Part shown: positions 15,988 through 24,374 of the stretch, in pieces
Layout of the letters: the number at the start of each line of letters is the position of its first letter
Numbering within the stretch: the stretch's first letter is position 1
Assembly (NCBI GenBank): GCA_017521025.1
Contig: JAFXEB010000018.1
Span: forward strand, 1-45,331
Reading direction: 5' to 3'
DNA: 45,331 bases
From: Clostridia bacterium
Lineage (GTDB): Bacteria > Bacillota > Clostridia > Oscillospirales > CAG-382
The notes under the pieces: model-generated
Told to the model about the DNA's origin: nothing
The model's database searches: none
The model's input: only the letters and a program-made list of their open reading frames with translations
Translations under genes and position numbers: made by a program

Positions 15988-16329
15988 TTAGATCTTTTCC
16001 TTGACCTTAGCGTATTTGCCAACCCTGCCACGGAGGTAGTAAAGCTTAGCGCGGCGAACCTTACCACGACGGGTTACTACAACATCCTGCACGTTAGGGC
16101 TGTGGATGGGGAAGGTCTTCTCGGTACCAACGCCGTAAGAGATACGACGAACGGTAAAGGTCTCGCTAACCCCACTGTTTCTCTTTGCAATAACGGTACC
16201 CTCAAAAACCTGAGTCCTCGTTCTTGCGCCTTCCACTATTCTCTGGTAAACCTTAACGGTATCACCGATCTCGAACTTGGGAAGCTCCTTCTTGATCTGC
16301 TCATTTGTAAAAGCCTTTAACATATCCAT
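15988..16329 (-). CDS. Ribosomal protein bL19
   Basis: 113 residues, normal length. Sits at the 30S-50S interface. The sequence contains [31 protein letters not shown] and [39 protein letters not shown], diagnostic for L19. The ATG at 16329 is chosen because GAGAGGAGGAG lies 6 nt before it. It has its own promoter and terminator and is not joined to trmD/rimM as in many bacteria. Confidence 0.98.
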   Translation of the reverse strand: MDMLKAFTNEQIKKELPKFEIGDTVKVYQRIVEGARTRTQVFEGTVIAKRNSGVSETFTVRRISYGVGTEKTFPIHSPNVQDVVVTRRGKVRRAKLYYLRGRVGKYAKVKEKI

Positions 16330-16392
16330 AAAAGCTCCTCCTCTCAAACTGCGTTCTTGCCGAGCCGCAGAGGACCGCAGTATTATTTAACG
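16330..16392 (-). promoter_or_regulatory. Possible L19 leader hairpin
   Basis: The rplS leader of about 60 nt contains ACTGCG and CGCAGT arms (near 16380 and 16350) around a 22-nt loop, just upstream of the ribosome site. Firmicutes rplS mRNAs can carry an autoregulatory L19 leader. I see only the pairing and position, not a full consensus match. Confidence 0.4.
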
Positions 16393-16396
16393 GCTA

Positions 16397-16425
16397 ATTA
16401 TAGCACGGATTTTTTCGTATTGCAA
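16397..16425 (-). promoter_or_regulatory. Promoter of rplS
   Basis: Minus-strand TTGCAA (16425-16420), a 17-bp spacer and TATAAT (16402-16397). Confidence 0.8.
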
Positions 16426-16509
16426 TACCTTTTTTTGATTTTTTCAAAAATAAATCTCCCCTATGGCGAAAAAAGCGGAACTTTGGCGGTAAAACAAGCG
16501 TGTTTTTTG

Positions 16510-16538
16510 TTGACAAATAAGGCTTTTGATGGTAATAT
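16510..16538 (+). promoter_or_regulatory. Promoter of the MinD-like gene
   Basis: TTGACA (16510-16515), a 17-bp spacer and TAATAT (16533-16538). The leader to the TTG start is about 29 nt. Confidence 0.75.
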
Positions 16539-16573
16539 ATTTATTCAGGGAAATATGGGGAGGGTATGACCTT

Positions 16574-17353
16574 TTGGGCAGAATAATTTTTGTAACTTCC
16601 TTTAAGGGCGGCGTGGGTAAAACCACGGTAAGCGCCAACATAGCCTCAGCGCTGGTACTGCTCGGCAGGCGTGTCCTTGTGGTGGATGCGGATTACGGCA
16701 ACCGCTGTATGGACCTTGTCCTCGGTATGGAGGACGATTGCCTTTTCGACAGCGCTGACGCCATAAGGGGCAATATAGACGTGTCTGCGGCGATACGGGC
16801 GCACGGCACTGTGCCGGGGCTTTACTTTATGCCTGCACCTGCCTTTTTCGGCGGCAAGCTCAGTCCCGACGATACCGTGGCGTTTTTCTCCCGTCTCAAG
16901 GGTGACTACGATTTTATTATCGTAGACAGCTCTGCGGAGGACAGCGATACATACCGTGCCTTTGCAAGGGCGGCGGAGGATGCGTTGGTGGTCACCTTCC
17001 ATCAGACTACGGCGATACGGGCGGCTGAAAAGACTGCGGCTATCCTTTCGGAGCTTGGCTACTCCAATATCCGTATGGTAGTCAACTGCTACAGGGCAAA
17101 GGCGGCGGCGGAGGGACTGCTCCCTTCTATGTACAGCATCATTCAGGGTGCCAAGGTACAGCTTATCGGTGCCATCCCCGCAGATGATTCAGTGCCTGTA
17201 AAGCAGGAGTCGGGCACCTTACCCTATCTGGGCAAGGGGCGGCTTTCCCCCTACGAGGCGGCTACGCTCAATATAGCCAAGCGGCTTTTGGGTGCACCCG
17301 TTCCTCTTTTCAAGGACGTATACAAGCCCAAAAAGCTTAAATACTACTTTTGA
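16574..17353 (+). CDS. MinD/ParA-family P-loop ATPase
   Basis: 259 residues. Has the deviant Walker A motif KGGVGKTT (residues 10-17 of FVTSFKGGVGKTT), VLVVDADYGNRCMDLVLG as the A' region, and FIIVDSSAED in place of the usual IDSPAG Walker B. This supports a dimerising, membrane- or nucleoid-positioning ATPase of the MinD group. The C-terminus (KDVYKPKKLKYYF) shows no clear amphipathic membrane-targeting helix. The start is taken as TTG at 16574, about 9 nt after GGGGAGGG; the upstream ATG at 16526 lies before the -10 box and is rejected. MinC and MinE are absent here, whereas minCDE often precede rodA-mgsA in clostridia. Confidence 0.85.
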   Translation: MGRIIFVTSFKGGVGKTTVSANIASALVLLGRRVLVVDADYGNRCMDLVLGMEDDCLFDSADAIRGNIDVSAAIRAHGTVPGLYFMPAPAFFGGKLSPDDTVAFFSRLKGDYDFIIVDSSAEDSDTYRAFARAAEDALVVTFHQTTAIRAAEKTAAILSELGYSNIRMVVNCYRAKAAAEGLLPSMYSIIQGAKVQLIGAIPADDSVPVKQESGTLPYLGKGRLSPYEAATLNIAKRLLGAPVPLFKDVYKPKKLKYYF

Positions 17354-17410
17354 TGATTTCTCAAAGCTTTTGATTATAGAAACAATGACTGTGACAGGAG
17401 GTTTTATTCA

Positions 17411-17818
17411 ATGGAAATAGCAGTTATAGCCAGTGACAAGAGAAAAGAATTGATGACAGAGTTTTGCATAGCCTATTGCGGCATACTCAGCAGACACCAT
17501 CTTTGCGCTACGGGCATAACGGGCAGATACCTCAGCGAGGCCACGGGTCTTGATATAGAAATGCTTCTTGCAGGCTCCCACGGGGGTACTCAGCAGATAG
17601 CGGCACGTATTGCCTACAACGAGATAGATCTGCTTCTTTATTTCCGTGACACTGCGGATGACAACGAGTATTCGGGCGACCAGCTTGACCTTGTGCGTAT
17701 GTGCGATAAGCAGAACATACCCGTTGCCACCAATATCGCCACGGCGGAGGCGCTTGTTCTCGCCCTTGACAGGGGCGACCTTGACTGGCGTATGCTTATG
17801 CGTCAGAGCGATGACTGA
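17411..17818 (+). CDS. Methylglyoxal synthase homologue with altered active site
   Basis: 135 residues, aligning without gaps to MgsA over its length (ATGITGRYLSEATGLDIE; NIPVATNIATAEAL). MgsA turns dihydroxyacetone phosphate into methylglyoxal and phosphate. Asp9 is kept, but residues required in characterised enzymes are changed: His8 is Ser, the catalytic Asp60 of GGDQQ is Thr60 (GGTQQ), and His87 is Tyr. Asp90 is retained. The phosphate-loop SGPLGG is AGSHGG. It is therefore probably not a normal methylglyoxal synthase and may bind another ligand. AGGAGG precedes the ATG. It lies 57 bp after the MinD-like gene and 31 bp before hisS. Confidence 0.85.
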   Translation: MEIAVIASDKRKELMTEFCIAYCGILSRHHLCATGITGRYLSEATGLDIEMLLAGSHGGTQQIAARIAYNEIDLLLYFRDTADDNEYSGDQLDLVRMCDKQNIPVATNIATAEALVLALDRGDLDWRMLMRQSDD

Positions 17819-17849
17819 TAAATAGTGTTTTTAAGGAAGGTACAAGGCT

Positions 17850-19118
17850 TTGACTAATATACAGAAACCCAAGGGCACGATGGATATCCTGCCCGATAAG
17901 AGCTATGTCTGGCAATATATAGAGAGCTGTGCGAGGGAGGTGTGTGCGAAAAGCGGCTACGGGGAGATAAGGCTTCCCACCTTTGAGGTGACCGAGCTTT
18001 TCAACCGTGGCGTGGGCGGCACCACCGATATAGTGCAGAAGGAGATGTATACCTTCACCGATAAGGACGGCAGGAGTATGTCGCTCCGTCCCGAGGGTAC
18101 CGCAGGCGTAGTTCGCAGTATTATAGAGAACGGTCTTTGCATGCAGGCAATGCCGCTCAAGCTTTATTATATAAGCAACTTTTTCCGCTATGAAAAGCCT
18201 CAGGCGGGCAGAAGCCGTGAGTTTTTCCAGTTTGGCTGTGAGACCTTCGGCTCGGATTCTCCGCTGGCTGATGCGGAGGTAATATTCCTTGCGGCAGACC
18301 TTTTCCGCCGTCTTGGTGTGAAGAGCGTTGAGCTCAAGCTCAATTCTATCGGCTGCGGCGAGTGCCGCGGCGATTTCCGTGAGGCGCTGAAGGCGTATTT
18401 TTCGGAGCGTAAGGAGGGGCTTTGCGACACCTGCAAGGGCAGGCTTGAGACCAACCCTCTGCGCATCCTTGACTGCAAGTGCCCCGAGTGCAAGGCTATA
18501 GCGGCTGATGCGCCCAAGACCGTGGACTATCTTTGCGACAAGTGCAGGGACAGCTTTGACACCCTGCAGAGGATACTCAGCGCATCGGGTCTTGAATACG
18601 AGGTAGACCCCTTTATAGTAAGAGGTCTTGATTATTACACGGGCACTGTGTTTGAGTTCGTTTCCAACATAGGCGCCCAGTCCACCGTTTGCGGCGGCGG
18701 CAGATACAACACGCTGGTGGAGAGTCTTGGCGGCCCCGCTCTTTCGGGCGTAGGCTTCGGCATGGGCATCACAAGGCTTATTGCGGCTATGGAGATGGAT
18801 GGCGTACTGCCCGAGGACTGCTCCGCACCCGACATATACATCGCCTCCGCCTGCCCCGAGGCAAGGGAGAGGGCGTACCTTCTGGCAAGGGCGCTGAGGG
18901 GTGCAGGTCTTAAGGCAGAGAGCGACCTTTGCGAGCGCTCACTTAAGGCGCAGATGAAGTATGCGGATAAGAAAAAGGCGGCGTACAGCATAGTGCTTGG
19001 CACCGACGAGCTGGAGAAGGGTGAGGCTACCCTTAAGGATATGTTAAGGGGCGGCGCATATACTGTTGCGCTGGACCCTGCCGATATAAAGGCAAAGATG
19101 TGTAACGAGGCAGAATAA
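17850..19118 (+). CDS. Histidyl-tRNA synthetase
   Basis: 422 residues, class II synthetase that charges tRNA-His. Motif 1 region QKPKGTMDILPD at the N-terminus, motif 2 FFRYEKPQAGRSREFFQFGCETFG, histidine-specific VRGLDYYTGTVFEF and GGGRYNTLVE, and motif 3 GFGMGITRLIAAM are present, followed by the anticodon-binding domain. A Cys cluster (CDTCKGRLETNPLRILDCKCPECK) in the insertion is common in Firmicutes HisRS. The start is TTG at 17850, 9 nt after AAGGAAGG. It is followed by aspS 55 bp downstream, the conserved hisS-aspS pair. Confidence 0.97.
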   Translation: MTNIQKPKGTMDILPDKSYVWQYIESCAREVCAKSGYGEIRLPTFEVTELFNRGVGGTTDIVQKEMYTFTDKDGRSMSLRPEGTAGVVRSIIENGLCMQAMPLKLYYISNFFRYEKPQAGRSREFFQFGCETFGSDSPLADAEVIFLAADLFRRLGVKSVELKLNSIGCGECRGDFREALKAYFSERKEGLCDTCKGRLETNPLRILDCKCPECKAIAADAPKTVDYLCDKCRDSFDTLQRILSASGLEYEVDPFIVRGLDYYTGTVFEFVSNIGAQSTVCGGGRYNTLVESLGGPALSGVGFGMGITRLIAAMEMDGVLPEDCSAPDIYIASACPEARERAYLLARALRGAGLKAESDLCERSLKAQMKYADKKKAAYSIVLGTDELEKGEATLKDMLRGGAYTVALDPADIKAKMCNEAE

Positions 19119-19173
19119 TAAGGACATAGGGGACGTGAGCGGTCCCCCCTGAAAAAAGGAGTGGAATTGTAAT

Positions 19174-20961
19174 ATGGCAGAGCTTATGGGTAGTCTTAAG
19201 CGCAGTCACTACTGCGGCGACCTTCGTGAAGGTGATATAGGCAGTACCGTTACCGTAATGGGGTGGGTACAGCGTCAGCGTGACCTTGGCAGTCTTGTGT
19301 TTATCGACCTGCGTGACCGCAGCGGTATAGTACAGCTTGCCTTTGACGAAAACAGCGATAAGGCGGTGTTTGAAAAGGCGTTCCGTGCAAGGAGCGAGTA
19401 CGTCCTTGCCGCAGTGGGCACCGTAAGGGAGAGAAGCAGTAAGAACCCCAACATACCTACGGGTAATATAGAGATATTCGTAACGGAGCTTCGTGTGCTG
19501 GCAAGCGCCGAGACTCCTCCCTTTGAGATAGTGGAAAACAGCAAGGCAGGTGAGGAGCTTCGTCTGAAGCACCGCTATCTTGACCTGCGCCGCCCCGACC
19601 TTGCAAAGAACATCATCTTCCGTCACAAGGCGGCTAAGGTGGTAAGAGATTATTTTGACGAAAACGGCTTTCTCGAGATAGAGACACCTATGCTGGTGCG
19701 CTCCACTCCCGAGGGTGCAAGGGACTATCTTGTGCCCAGCCGTATCCATAAGGGCTCCTTCTACGCCCTCCCTCAGTCCCCTCAGCTTTATAAGCAGCTA
19801 CTTATGGTCTCGGGCTTTGACCGCTATTTCCAGCTTGCACGCTGCTTCAGGGACGAGGACCTCAGAGCTGACCGTCAGCCTGAGTTTACGCAGATAGACC
19901 TTGAGATGTCCTTTGTGGACGTGGACGACGTTCTTGCCATAGGCGAGGGTCTTATGAAGAGGATGTTCAGCGACCTTTTGGGCATCGATATAGAGCTTCC
20001 GCTTCCCAGATACACCTACAGAGAGGTTATGGAGCGCTTCGGCTCCGATAAGCCCGACCTGAGATACGGTATGGAGATAACCGATATCACCGATGCCGTA
20101 AAGGACAGCGAGTTCGTTGTGTTTGCAGGGGCGATAAACGGCGGCGGCAGTGTAAGGGGCATCAATGCCAAGGGTCTTGCGGACAAGCTTACACGTAAAG
20201 AGATAGACAAGCTCACCGACTATATAAAGGGTTGCGGTGCCAAGGGTCTTGCGTGGGTCAGGATGACCGAGCAGGGCACTACTTCTTCCTTCGCCAAGTT
20301 TATGAAGGAAGAGGAGATGACGGCTATCTGCGAAAGGATGGATGCTCAGGTGGGCGACGTACTGCTCATTATGGCAGACACCGACACGGGCAGGCTCCTT
20401 TCCACCCTCGGTATGCTCCGTATAGAGACGGCAAACCGTGGCGGTGTAAAAAAGGAGGGCTACAAGCCTCTGTGGGTTGTGGAGTTCCCCTTCTTTGAGT
20501 ACGATGCAGAGCTTGGCGACTTTGTGGCTATGCACCATCCCTTTACCGCGCCTCTTGACGAGTGCCTGCCTTACCTTGAGACAGACAAGGCATCCGTCCG
20601 TGCAAAGGCTTATGACCTTGTTCTCAACGGCATCGAGCTGGCAAGCGGCTCTATCCGTATAACCGACCCCGACCTGCAGAACACTATCTTCCGTCTCCTC
20701 GGTATATCCGACGAGGAGGCTAAGGAGAAGTTCGGCTTCCTTACCGACGCCTTCAGGTTCGGCCCTCCTCCTCACGGCGGTATGGCTTTGGGTCTTGACA
20801 GGCTTGTTATGCAGCTTCTCGGCTGTGATAACCTCCGTGACGTGGTCGCCTTCCCCAAGGTGCAGAATGCGTCCGAGCTTATGACTGCCTGCCCCGCCAC
20901 CGTGCCCGAGACATTGCTTAAGGACCTTGGCATCGGTATCACTGAGGGCGATAATAAATAA
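19174..20961 (+). CDS. Aspartyl-tRNA synthetase
   Basis: 595 residues, bacterial type with N-terminal OB-fold anticodon domain, class II core and GAD insertion. Seen are MGWVQRQRDLGSLVFIDLRDRSGIVQ, motif 2 FQLARCFRDEDLRADRQPEFTQIDLEMSF, and motif 3 GMALGLDRLVMQLLG with the tail DVVAFPKVQNA. Many anaerobic clostridia use AspRS as a non-discriminating enzyme with GatCAB; that cannot be judged from this window. AAAAGGAG lies 10 nt before the ATG. Confidence 0.98.
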   Translation: MAELMGSLKRSHYCGDLREGDIGSTVTVMGWVQRQRDLGSLVFIDLRDRSGIVQLAFDENSDKAVFEKAFRARSEYVLAAVGTVRERSSKNPNIPTGNIEIFVTELRVLASAETPPFEIVENSKAGEELRLKHRYLDLRRPDLAKNIIFRHKAAKVVRDYFDENGFLEIETPMLVRSTPEGARDYLVPSRIHKGSFYALPQSPQLYKQLLMVSGFDRYFQLARCFRDEDLRADRQPEFTQIDLEMSFVDVDDVLAIGEGLMKRMFSDLLGIDIELPLPRYTYREVMERFGSDKPDLRYGMEITDITDAVKDSEFVVFAGAINGGGSVRGINAKGLADKLTRKEIDKLTDYIKGCGAKGLAWVRMTEQGTTSSFAKFMKEEEMTAICERMDAQVGDVLLIMADTDTGRLLSTLGMLRIETANRGGVKKEGYKPLWVVEFPFFEYDAELGDFVAMHHPFTAPLDECLPYLETDKASVRAKAYDLVLNGIELASGSIRITDPDLQNTIFRLLGISDEEAKEKFGFLTDAFRFGPPPHGGMALGLDRLVMQLLGCDNLRDVVAFPKVQNASELMTACPATVPETLLKDLGIGITEGDNK

Positions 20962-20979
20962 TATTCAACGTTAAAGGCT

Positions 20980-21022
20980 GAGGTTTACCTCCTTTTTTGG
21001 AACAGATCAGGGGGTAAACCTT
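20980..21022. repeat. Inverted repeat between aspS and the ABC operon
   Basis: AGGTTTACC and GGTAAACCT flank a 25-nt centre containing CCTTTTTTGG. There is no T tract after the second arm, so it is not a standard terminator. It could be an RNA structure in the leader of the ABC operon or an operator-like inverted repeat. Confidence 0.45.
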
Positions 21023-21072
21023 GTCGGCTATATAAATTCTTGTTTTATTTTGCTTGGGAGAAAAGCGATATT

Positions 21073-22032
21073 ATGATTGAATTCAGAAATGTGTATAAGG
21101 ACTACGGTCAGAACCACGCCCTGAAGGGCATCAGCTTCAAGGTGGAGAAGGGGGATATACTTGGCTTCCTCGGCCCCAACGGCGCAGGCAAAAGCACGGC
21201 GCTGAATATCCTTACAGGCTACCTTTCCGCCACGGCAGGCGAGGCGTTTGTAGACGGCGTAAACATTTTCGAGCACCCCATCGAGGCGAAGAAGATGATA
21301 GGCTTTTTGCCGGAGCAGCCGCCCCTCTACCCCGATATGAGGGTAAGCGAGTACCTTAATTTCGTTTACGACCTAAAGGGCTGTACTCTTCCTAAAAAAC
21401 AGCATCTCAGTGAGATATGCGACGTGGTAAAGATAAGCCATGTGTATGACAGGCTTATCAAGAACCTCTCCAAGGGCTATAAGCAGCGTGTGGGCATAGC
21501 TCAGGCGCTTATCGGCAGTCCCAAGGTGCTGGTGTTTGACGAGCCCACCGTGGGTCTCGACCCCAAGCAGATAATAGAGATACGCAACCTTGTAAAGCTT
21601 CTCGGTAAGGACCATACCATTATCTTGTCCTCTCACATACTTCCCGAGGTACAGCAGGTGTGCAGTAAGGTAGTGGTTATTAACGAGGGTCTTATCGTTG
21701 CCAACGAGAGCATAGAGACCCTTGCCGAGGCGGTGGAGGGTACCAGACGCCATATCGCCAAGATATGCGGCCCCGAGGCAGAGGTTATGAAGCTGCTGGG
21801 CTCTATCCCCGCCATCCGCAGCGCAGACGTTATCGGTAAGCAGGACGCCAACTCCATCAGCTATCTTATCGAGTCTGACGAGCGTATAGACGCCCGTATC
21901 CCCCTCTTTGGCGCACTTGCCGCCAAGGGCTATGCCCTTATAGGGCTTGAGGGCGTGGAGATGAGTCTGGAGGACGTATTTGTTCGTCTCGTCTCCAACA
22001 AGGAAAAGCGCCAGAGCGCAAAAAGGAGGTAG
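21073..22032 (+). CDS. ABC exporter ATP-binding protein (GldA/CcmA-like)
   Basis: 319 residues. Walker A is GPNGAGKST, the signature region NLSKGYKQRVGIAQAL, Walker B VLVFDEPTVGLD, followed by the switch His in ILSSHILPEVQQ. A C-terminal extension of about 95 residues is typical of ABC-2 exporter ATPases. The ATG at 21073 is chosen by homology to MIEFRNVYKDYG, with GGGAG upstream. It heads a five-gene operon whose next members are the permease (3-bp gap), a GldG-like protein, a DUF4340 protein and a lipoprotein. The substrate is unknown. Confidence 0.95.
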   Translation: MIEFRNVYKDYGQNHALKGISFKVEKGDILGFLGPNGAGKSTALNILTGYLSATAGEAFVDGVNIFEHPIEAKKMIGFLPEQPPLYPDMRVSEYLNFVYDLKGCTLPKKQHLSEICDVVKISHVYDRLIKNLSKGYKQRVGIAQALIGSPKVLVFDEPTVGLDPKQIIEIRNLVKLLGKDHTIILSSHILPEVQQVCSKVVVINEGLIVANESIETLAEAVEGTRRHIAKICGPEAEVMKLLGSIPAIRSADVIGKQDANSISYLIESDERIDARIPLFGALAAKGYALIGLEGVEMSLEDVFVRLVSNKEKRQSAKRR

Positions 22033-22035
22033 GCT

Positions 22036-22740
22036 ATGTTTGCAATATATAAGCGTGAGCTGAAGGCTTACTTCATATCTCCCATAGGCTACCTTTTCGT
22101 AGGCAATTTCCTTGCCGTTTCGGGTCTGCTGTTCAGTATATGTACTCTTCAGAGGCAGGAGTCCAGCAGCGTGGCTGACTATTTCCAGTATCTTATCTAC
22201 GCCTTTGCCATACTCCTCCCCCTGCTCACAATGAAATCTCTGTCAGAGGAGCGCCGCACCAAGTCCGAGCAGCTCCTTATGACCAGCCCCGTTTCCGTAA
22301 CGGGCATTATAGTGGGCAAGTACCTTGCCGCCCTTTCTGTATTCGGTGCGGTGCTCCTTGCCAACAGCCTTAACTTTGTGCTTCTTGAAAAGTTCGGCAA
22401 TGCCAACGGCACGCTGATACTTTCAAATCTGATATGCCTCTTCTTTATAGGCGCACTCTTCCTTGCCGTGGGCATATTCTTCTCCTCCCTTACCGAGGAT
22501 ACCCTTGTTTCCGCCATCACCTCTATGGACGTGATATTTGTTATGCTGGCGGTAAACTTCCTTTCCGACATAAGCATTTCGTGGGTGAAGAAGATAGTGG
22601 ACTTTATCTCCGTCCTTGCTCGCTACGAGCCCTTTACCTACGGTATACTTGACGTAACGTCTATCATATACTACGTTTCTCTTGCCGCCGTGTTCCTGTT
22701 CTTTGCAGTCAGGGTCTACGAGCGCCGCAGATGGGCGTAA
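22036..22740 (+). CDS. ABC-2 type permease (GldF-like)
   Basis: 234 residues with about six transmembrane segments and the N-terminal MFAIYKRELKAYFISPIGYLF typical of GldF/NosY-like permeases. The cytoplasmic loop LLTMKSLSEERRTKSEQLLMTSPVSVTGIIVGKY is the conserved coupling region. It lies 3 bp after the ATPase and 16 bp before the GldG-like gene. It would form the membrane channel with the ATPase, giving export or a lipid/protein translocation activity of unknown cargo. Confidence 0.93.
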   Translation: MFAIYKRELKAYFISPIGYLFVGNFLAVSGLLFSICTLQRQESSSVADYFQYLIYAFAILLPLLTMKSLSEERRTKSEQLLMTSPVSVTGIIVGKYLAALSVFGAVLLANSLNFVLLEKFGNANGTLILSNLICLFFIGALFLAVGIFFSSLTEDTLVSAITSMDVIFVMLAVNFLSDISISWVKKIVDFISVLARYEPFTYGILDVTSIIYYVSLAAVFLFFAVRVYERRRWA

Positions 22741-22756
22741 GAGGGAGGTGCCACCG

Positions 22757-24352
22757 ATGAAAAACGAAAAGAATACCGCTATCGGTACCACCTACACCTC
22801 TGCCGACAAGCAGCGTGAGGCTGTTACCAAAAAGCTTAAGTACGGCTCCCTTTCCTGGGGCTTTGCCGTTATCGTTGTTGTGCTTTGCATAGCTATAAAC
22901 CTTGCGGCATCCCTGCTCTCCGCCCGCCTTGACCTGAGGGTGGACATTACGGATGACGAGGCTCGCTTCTTCACCATAAGCGACGGCACAAAGAGCTTTT
23001 TTGAAAAGCTATTTGCCGACAACCCCGATTGGCATATAACCATCCGCTTCCTTGCGGAGGAGGATAAGGTCAGCGACAATATGGTGCTTGAGATAGCACG
23101 CTCCTACGAGAGCGCATTTGTTGACCACGTGAGCCTTGAGTTTACGGATATCAACAGCAACCGTGAGCTTTGGGAGCACTATTCCAATGTGACCCAGACC
23201 CAGCTTACCAGATACCACGTGCTTGTGGAGGGCGAGTATCACACCCGTGCCGTCAGCTTTGCCAACTTCTATCTCACCGACAGCGAAAGCGGCGACACCG
23301 TTGCCTTTACGGGTGAGAAAACCTTTACAGCCGCCTTTGTCAAGGCAGGCATCAAGGAAAGCCCCGTTGCGGTCTTCACCGCAGGCCATGGGGAAACGCT
23401 GGACAACGGCACCTATGTGCTGGGCGACTATGTGGGCTACAGCGCCGAGCAGCTTGCTCAGGCTAATAAGCTCGTGCTGTTCGATACTCTTTACGATATG
23501 GGCTTTGACGTACAGGTGGTAGACCTTAACGAGAGCCCACTGCCCGAAAACACACGCCTTATCATCGTCAGCGACCCCAAGAGTGATTTTATGGGCTATG
23601 ACCCCGAAAACCCCGATGCCATCAGCGAGATGCAGATAATAGATGACGTGATGGATAACTTCAATGTCACCCTTATCGTCACCGTGGATGACGATACGCC
23701 TGAGCTGCCTGAGCTCCAGTCCTACCTTGAGCAGGAGTACGGCCTCGGCTACGTGCCCAACGTGAGCGTAACGGATAACGATCGCTCTATCAAGGGCAGT
23801 GACGGGCTTGCGGTGCTGGGCGATATTCCCGAGCTCCTTGACTATACGCTGGGCAGTCAGCTTGTGAAGGGCTTTACCGGAGACGAGCGCTTTGTGTTCA
23901 ACTCCGCAGTAAAGCTTACGGTAAGCAAAAACGCCAATGTTTACGGCGAGGACACTCTTATAGCTACCTCCCCCTCGGCAGTAGCAGGGGGCGAGAGCGG
24001 CAGCTATCCCCTTATCGGCTATACCCTCCGTGGCAACGCCATAGAGGACGAGGATGGCGACGATACCGAGAACACCGAGTATAAGACGGCATATCTTATC
24101 TCCTCTACGGATTTCCTTGCCGACAGGTATCTCAATCGCTCCTACGGCAACCGTGACCTCTTTGAGTCCATACTCAGGAAGGCAAACACCATACAGGAGT
24201 ACACAGGTGTAGAAGAGGTCTTTTTCGTAGACGAGGGTCTTGATATCACCACGGGCGAGGCAAGAGGCTGGACCGTTGCGGTTACCCTTATAGCACCTGC
24301 AATAATTTTTGCGGTGGCGCTTACCGTTTGGGCAAAGAGACGCCACGCATAA
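22757..24352 (+). CDS. GldG-like auxiliary subunit of the ABC exporter
   Basis: 531 residues. The first 40 residues are charged, then a transmembrane helix (FAVIVVVLCIAINLAASLLS) and a large extracytoplasmic part, ending in a second helix (VAVTLIAPAIIFAVALTVWA) and KRRHA. The DLRVDITDDEARFFTISDGTKSFFEKL start and the two-segment domain match the GldG/ABC_transp_aux family associated with GldAF-type exporters. GAGGGAGGTG precedes the ATG at 22757; the frame is open upstream into the permease gene but that start is not used. In Bacteroidetes this family is named for gliding; here gliding is not implied. Confidence 0.88.
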   Translation: MKNEKNTAIGTTYTSADKQREAVTKKLKYGSLSWGFAVIVVVLCIAINLAASLLSARLDLRVDITDDEARFFTISDGTKSFFEKLFADNPDWHITIRFLAEEDKVSDNMVLEIARSYESAFVDHVSLEFTDINSNRELWEHYSNVTQTQLTRYHVLVEGEYHTRAVSFANFYLTDSESGDTVAFTGEKTFTAAFVKAGIKESPVAVFTAGHGETLDNGTYVLGDYVGYSAEQLAQANKLVLFDTLYDMGFDVQVVDLNESPLPENTRLIIVSDPKSDFMGYDPENPDAISEMQIIDDVMDNFNVTLIVTVDDDTPELPELQSYLEQEYGLGYVPNVSVTDNDRSIKGSDGLAVLGDIPELLDYTLGSQLVKGFTGDERFVFNSAVKLTVSKNANVYGEDTLIATSPSAVAGGESGSYPLIGYTLRGNAIEDEDGDDTENTEYKTAYLISSTDFLADRYLNRSYGNRDLFESILRKANTIQEYTGVEEVFFVDEGLDITTGEARGWTVAVTLIAPAIIFAVALTVWAKRRHA

Positions 24353-24374
24353 AGGCTTTTTAAGGTATTTTGGT

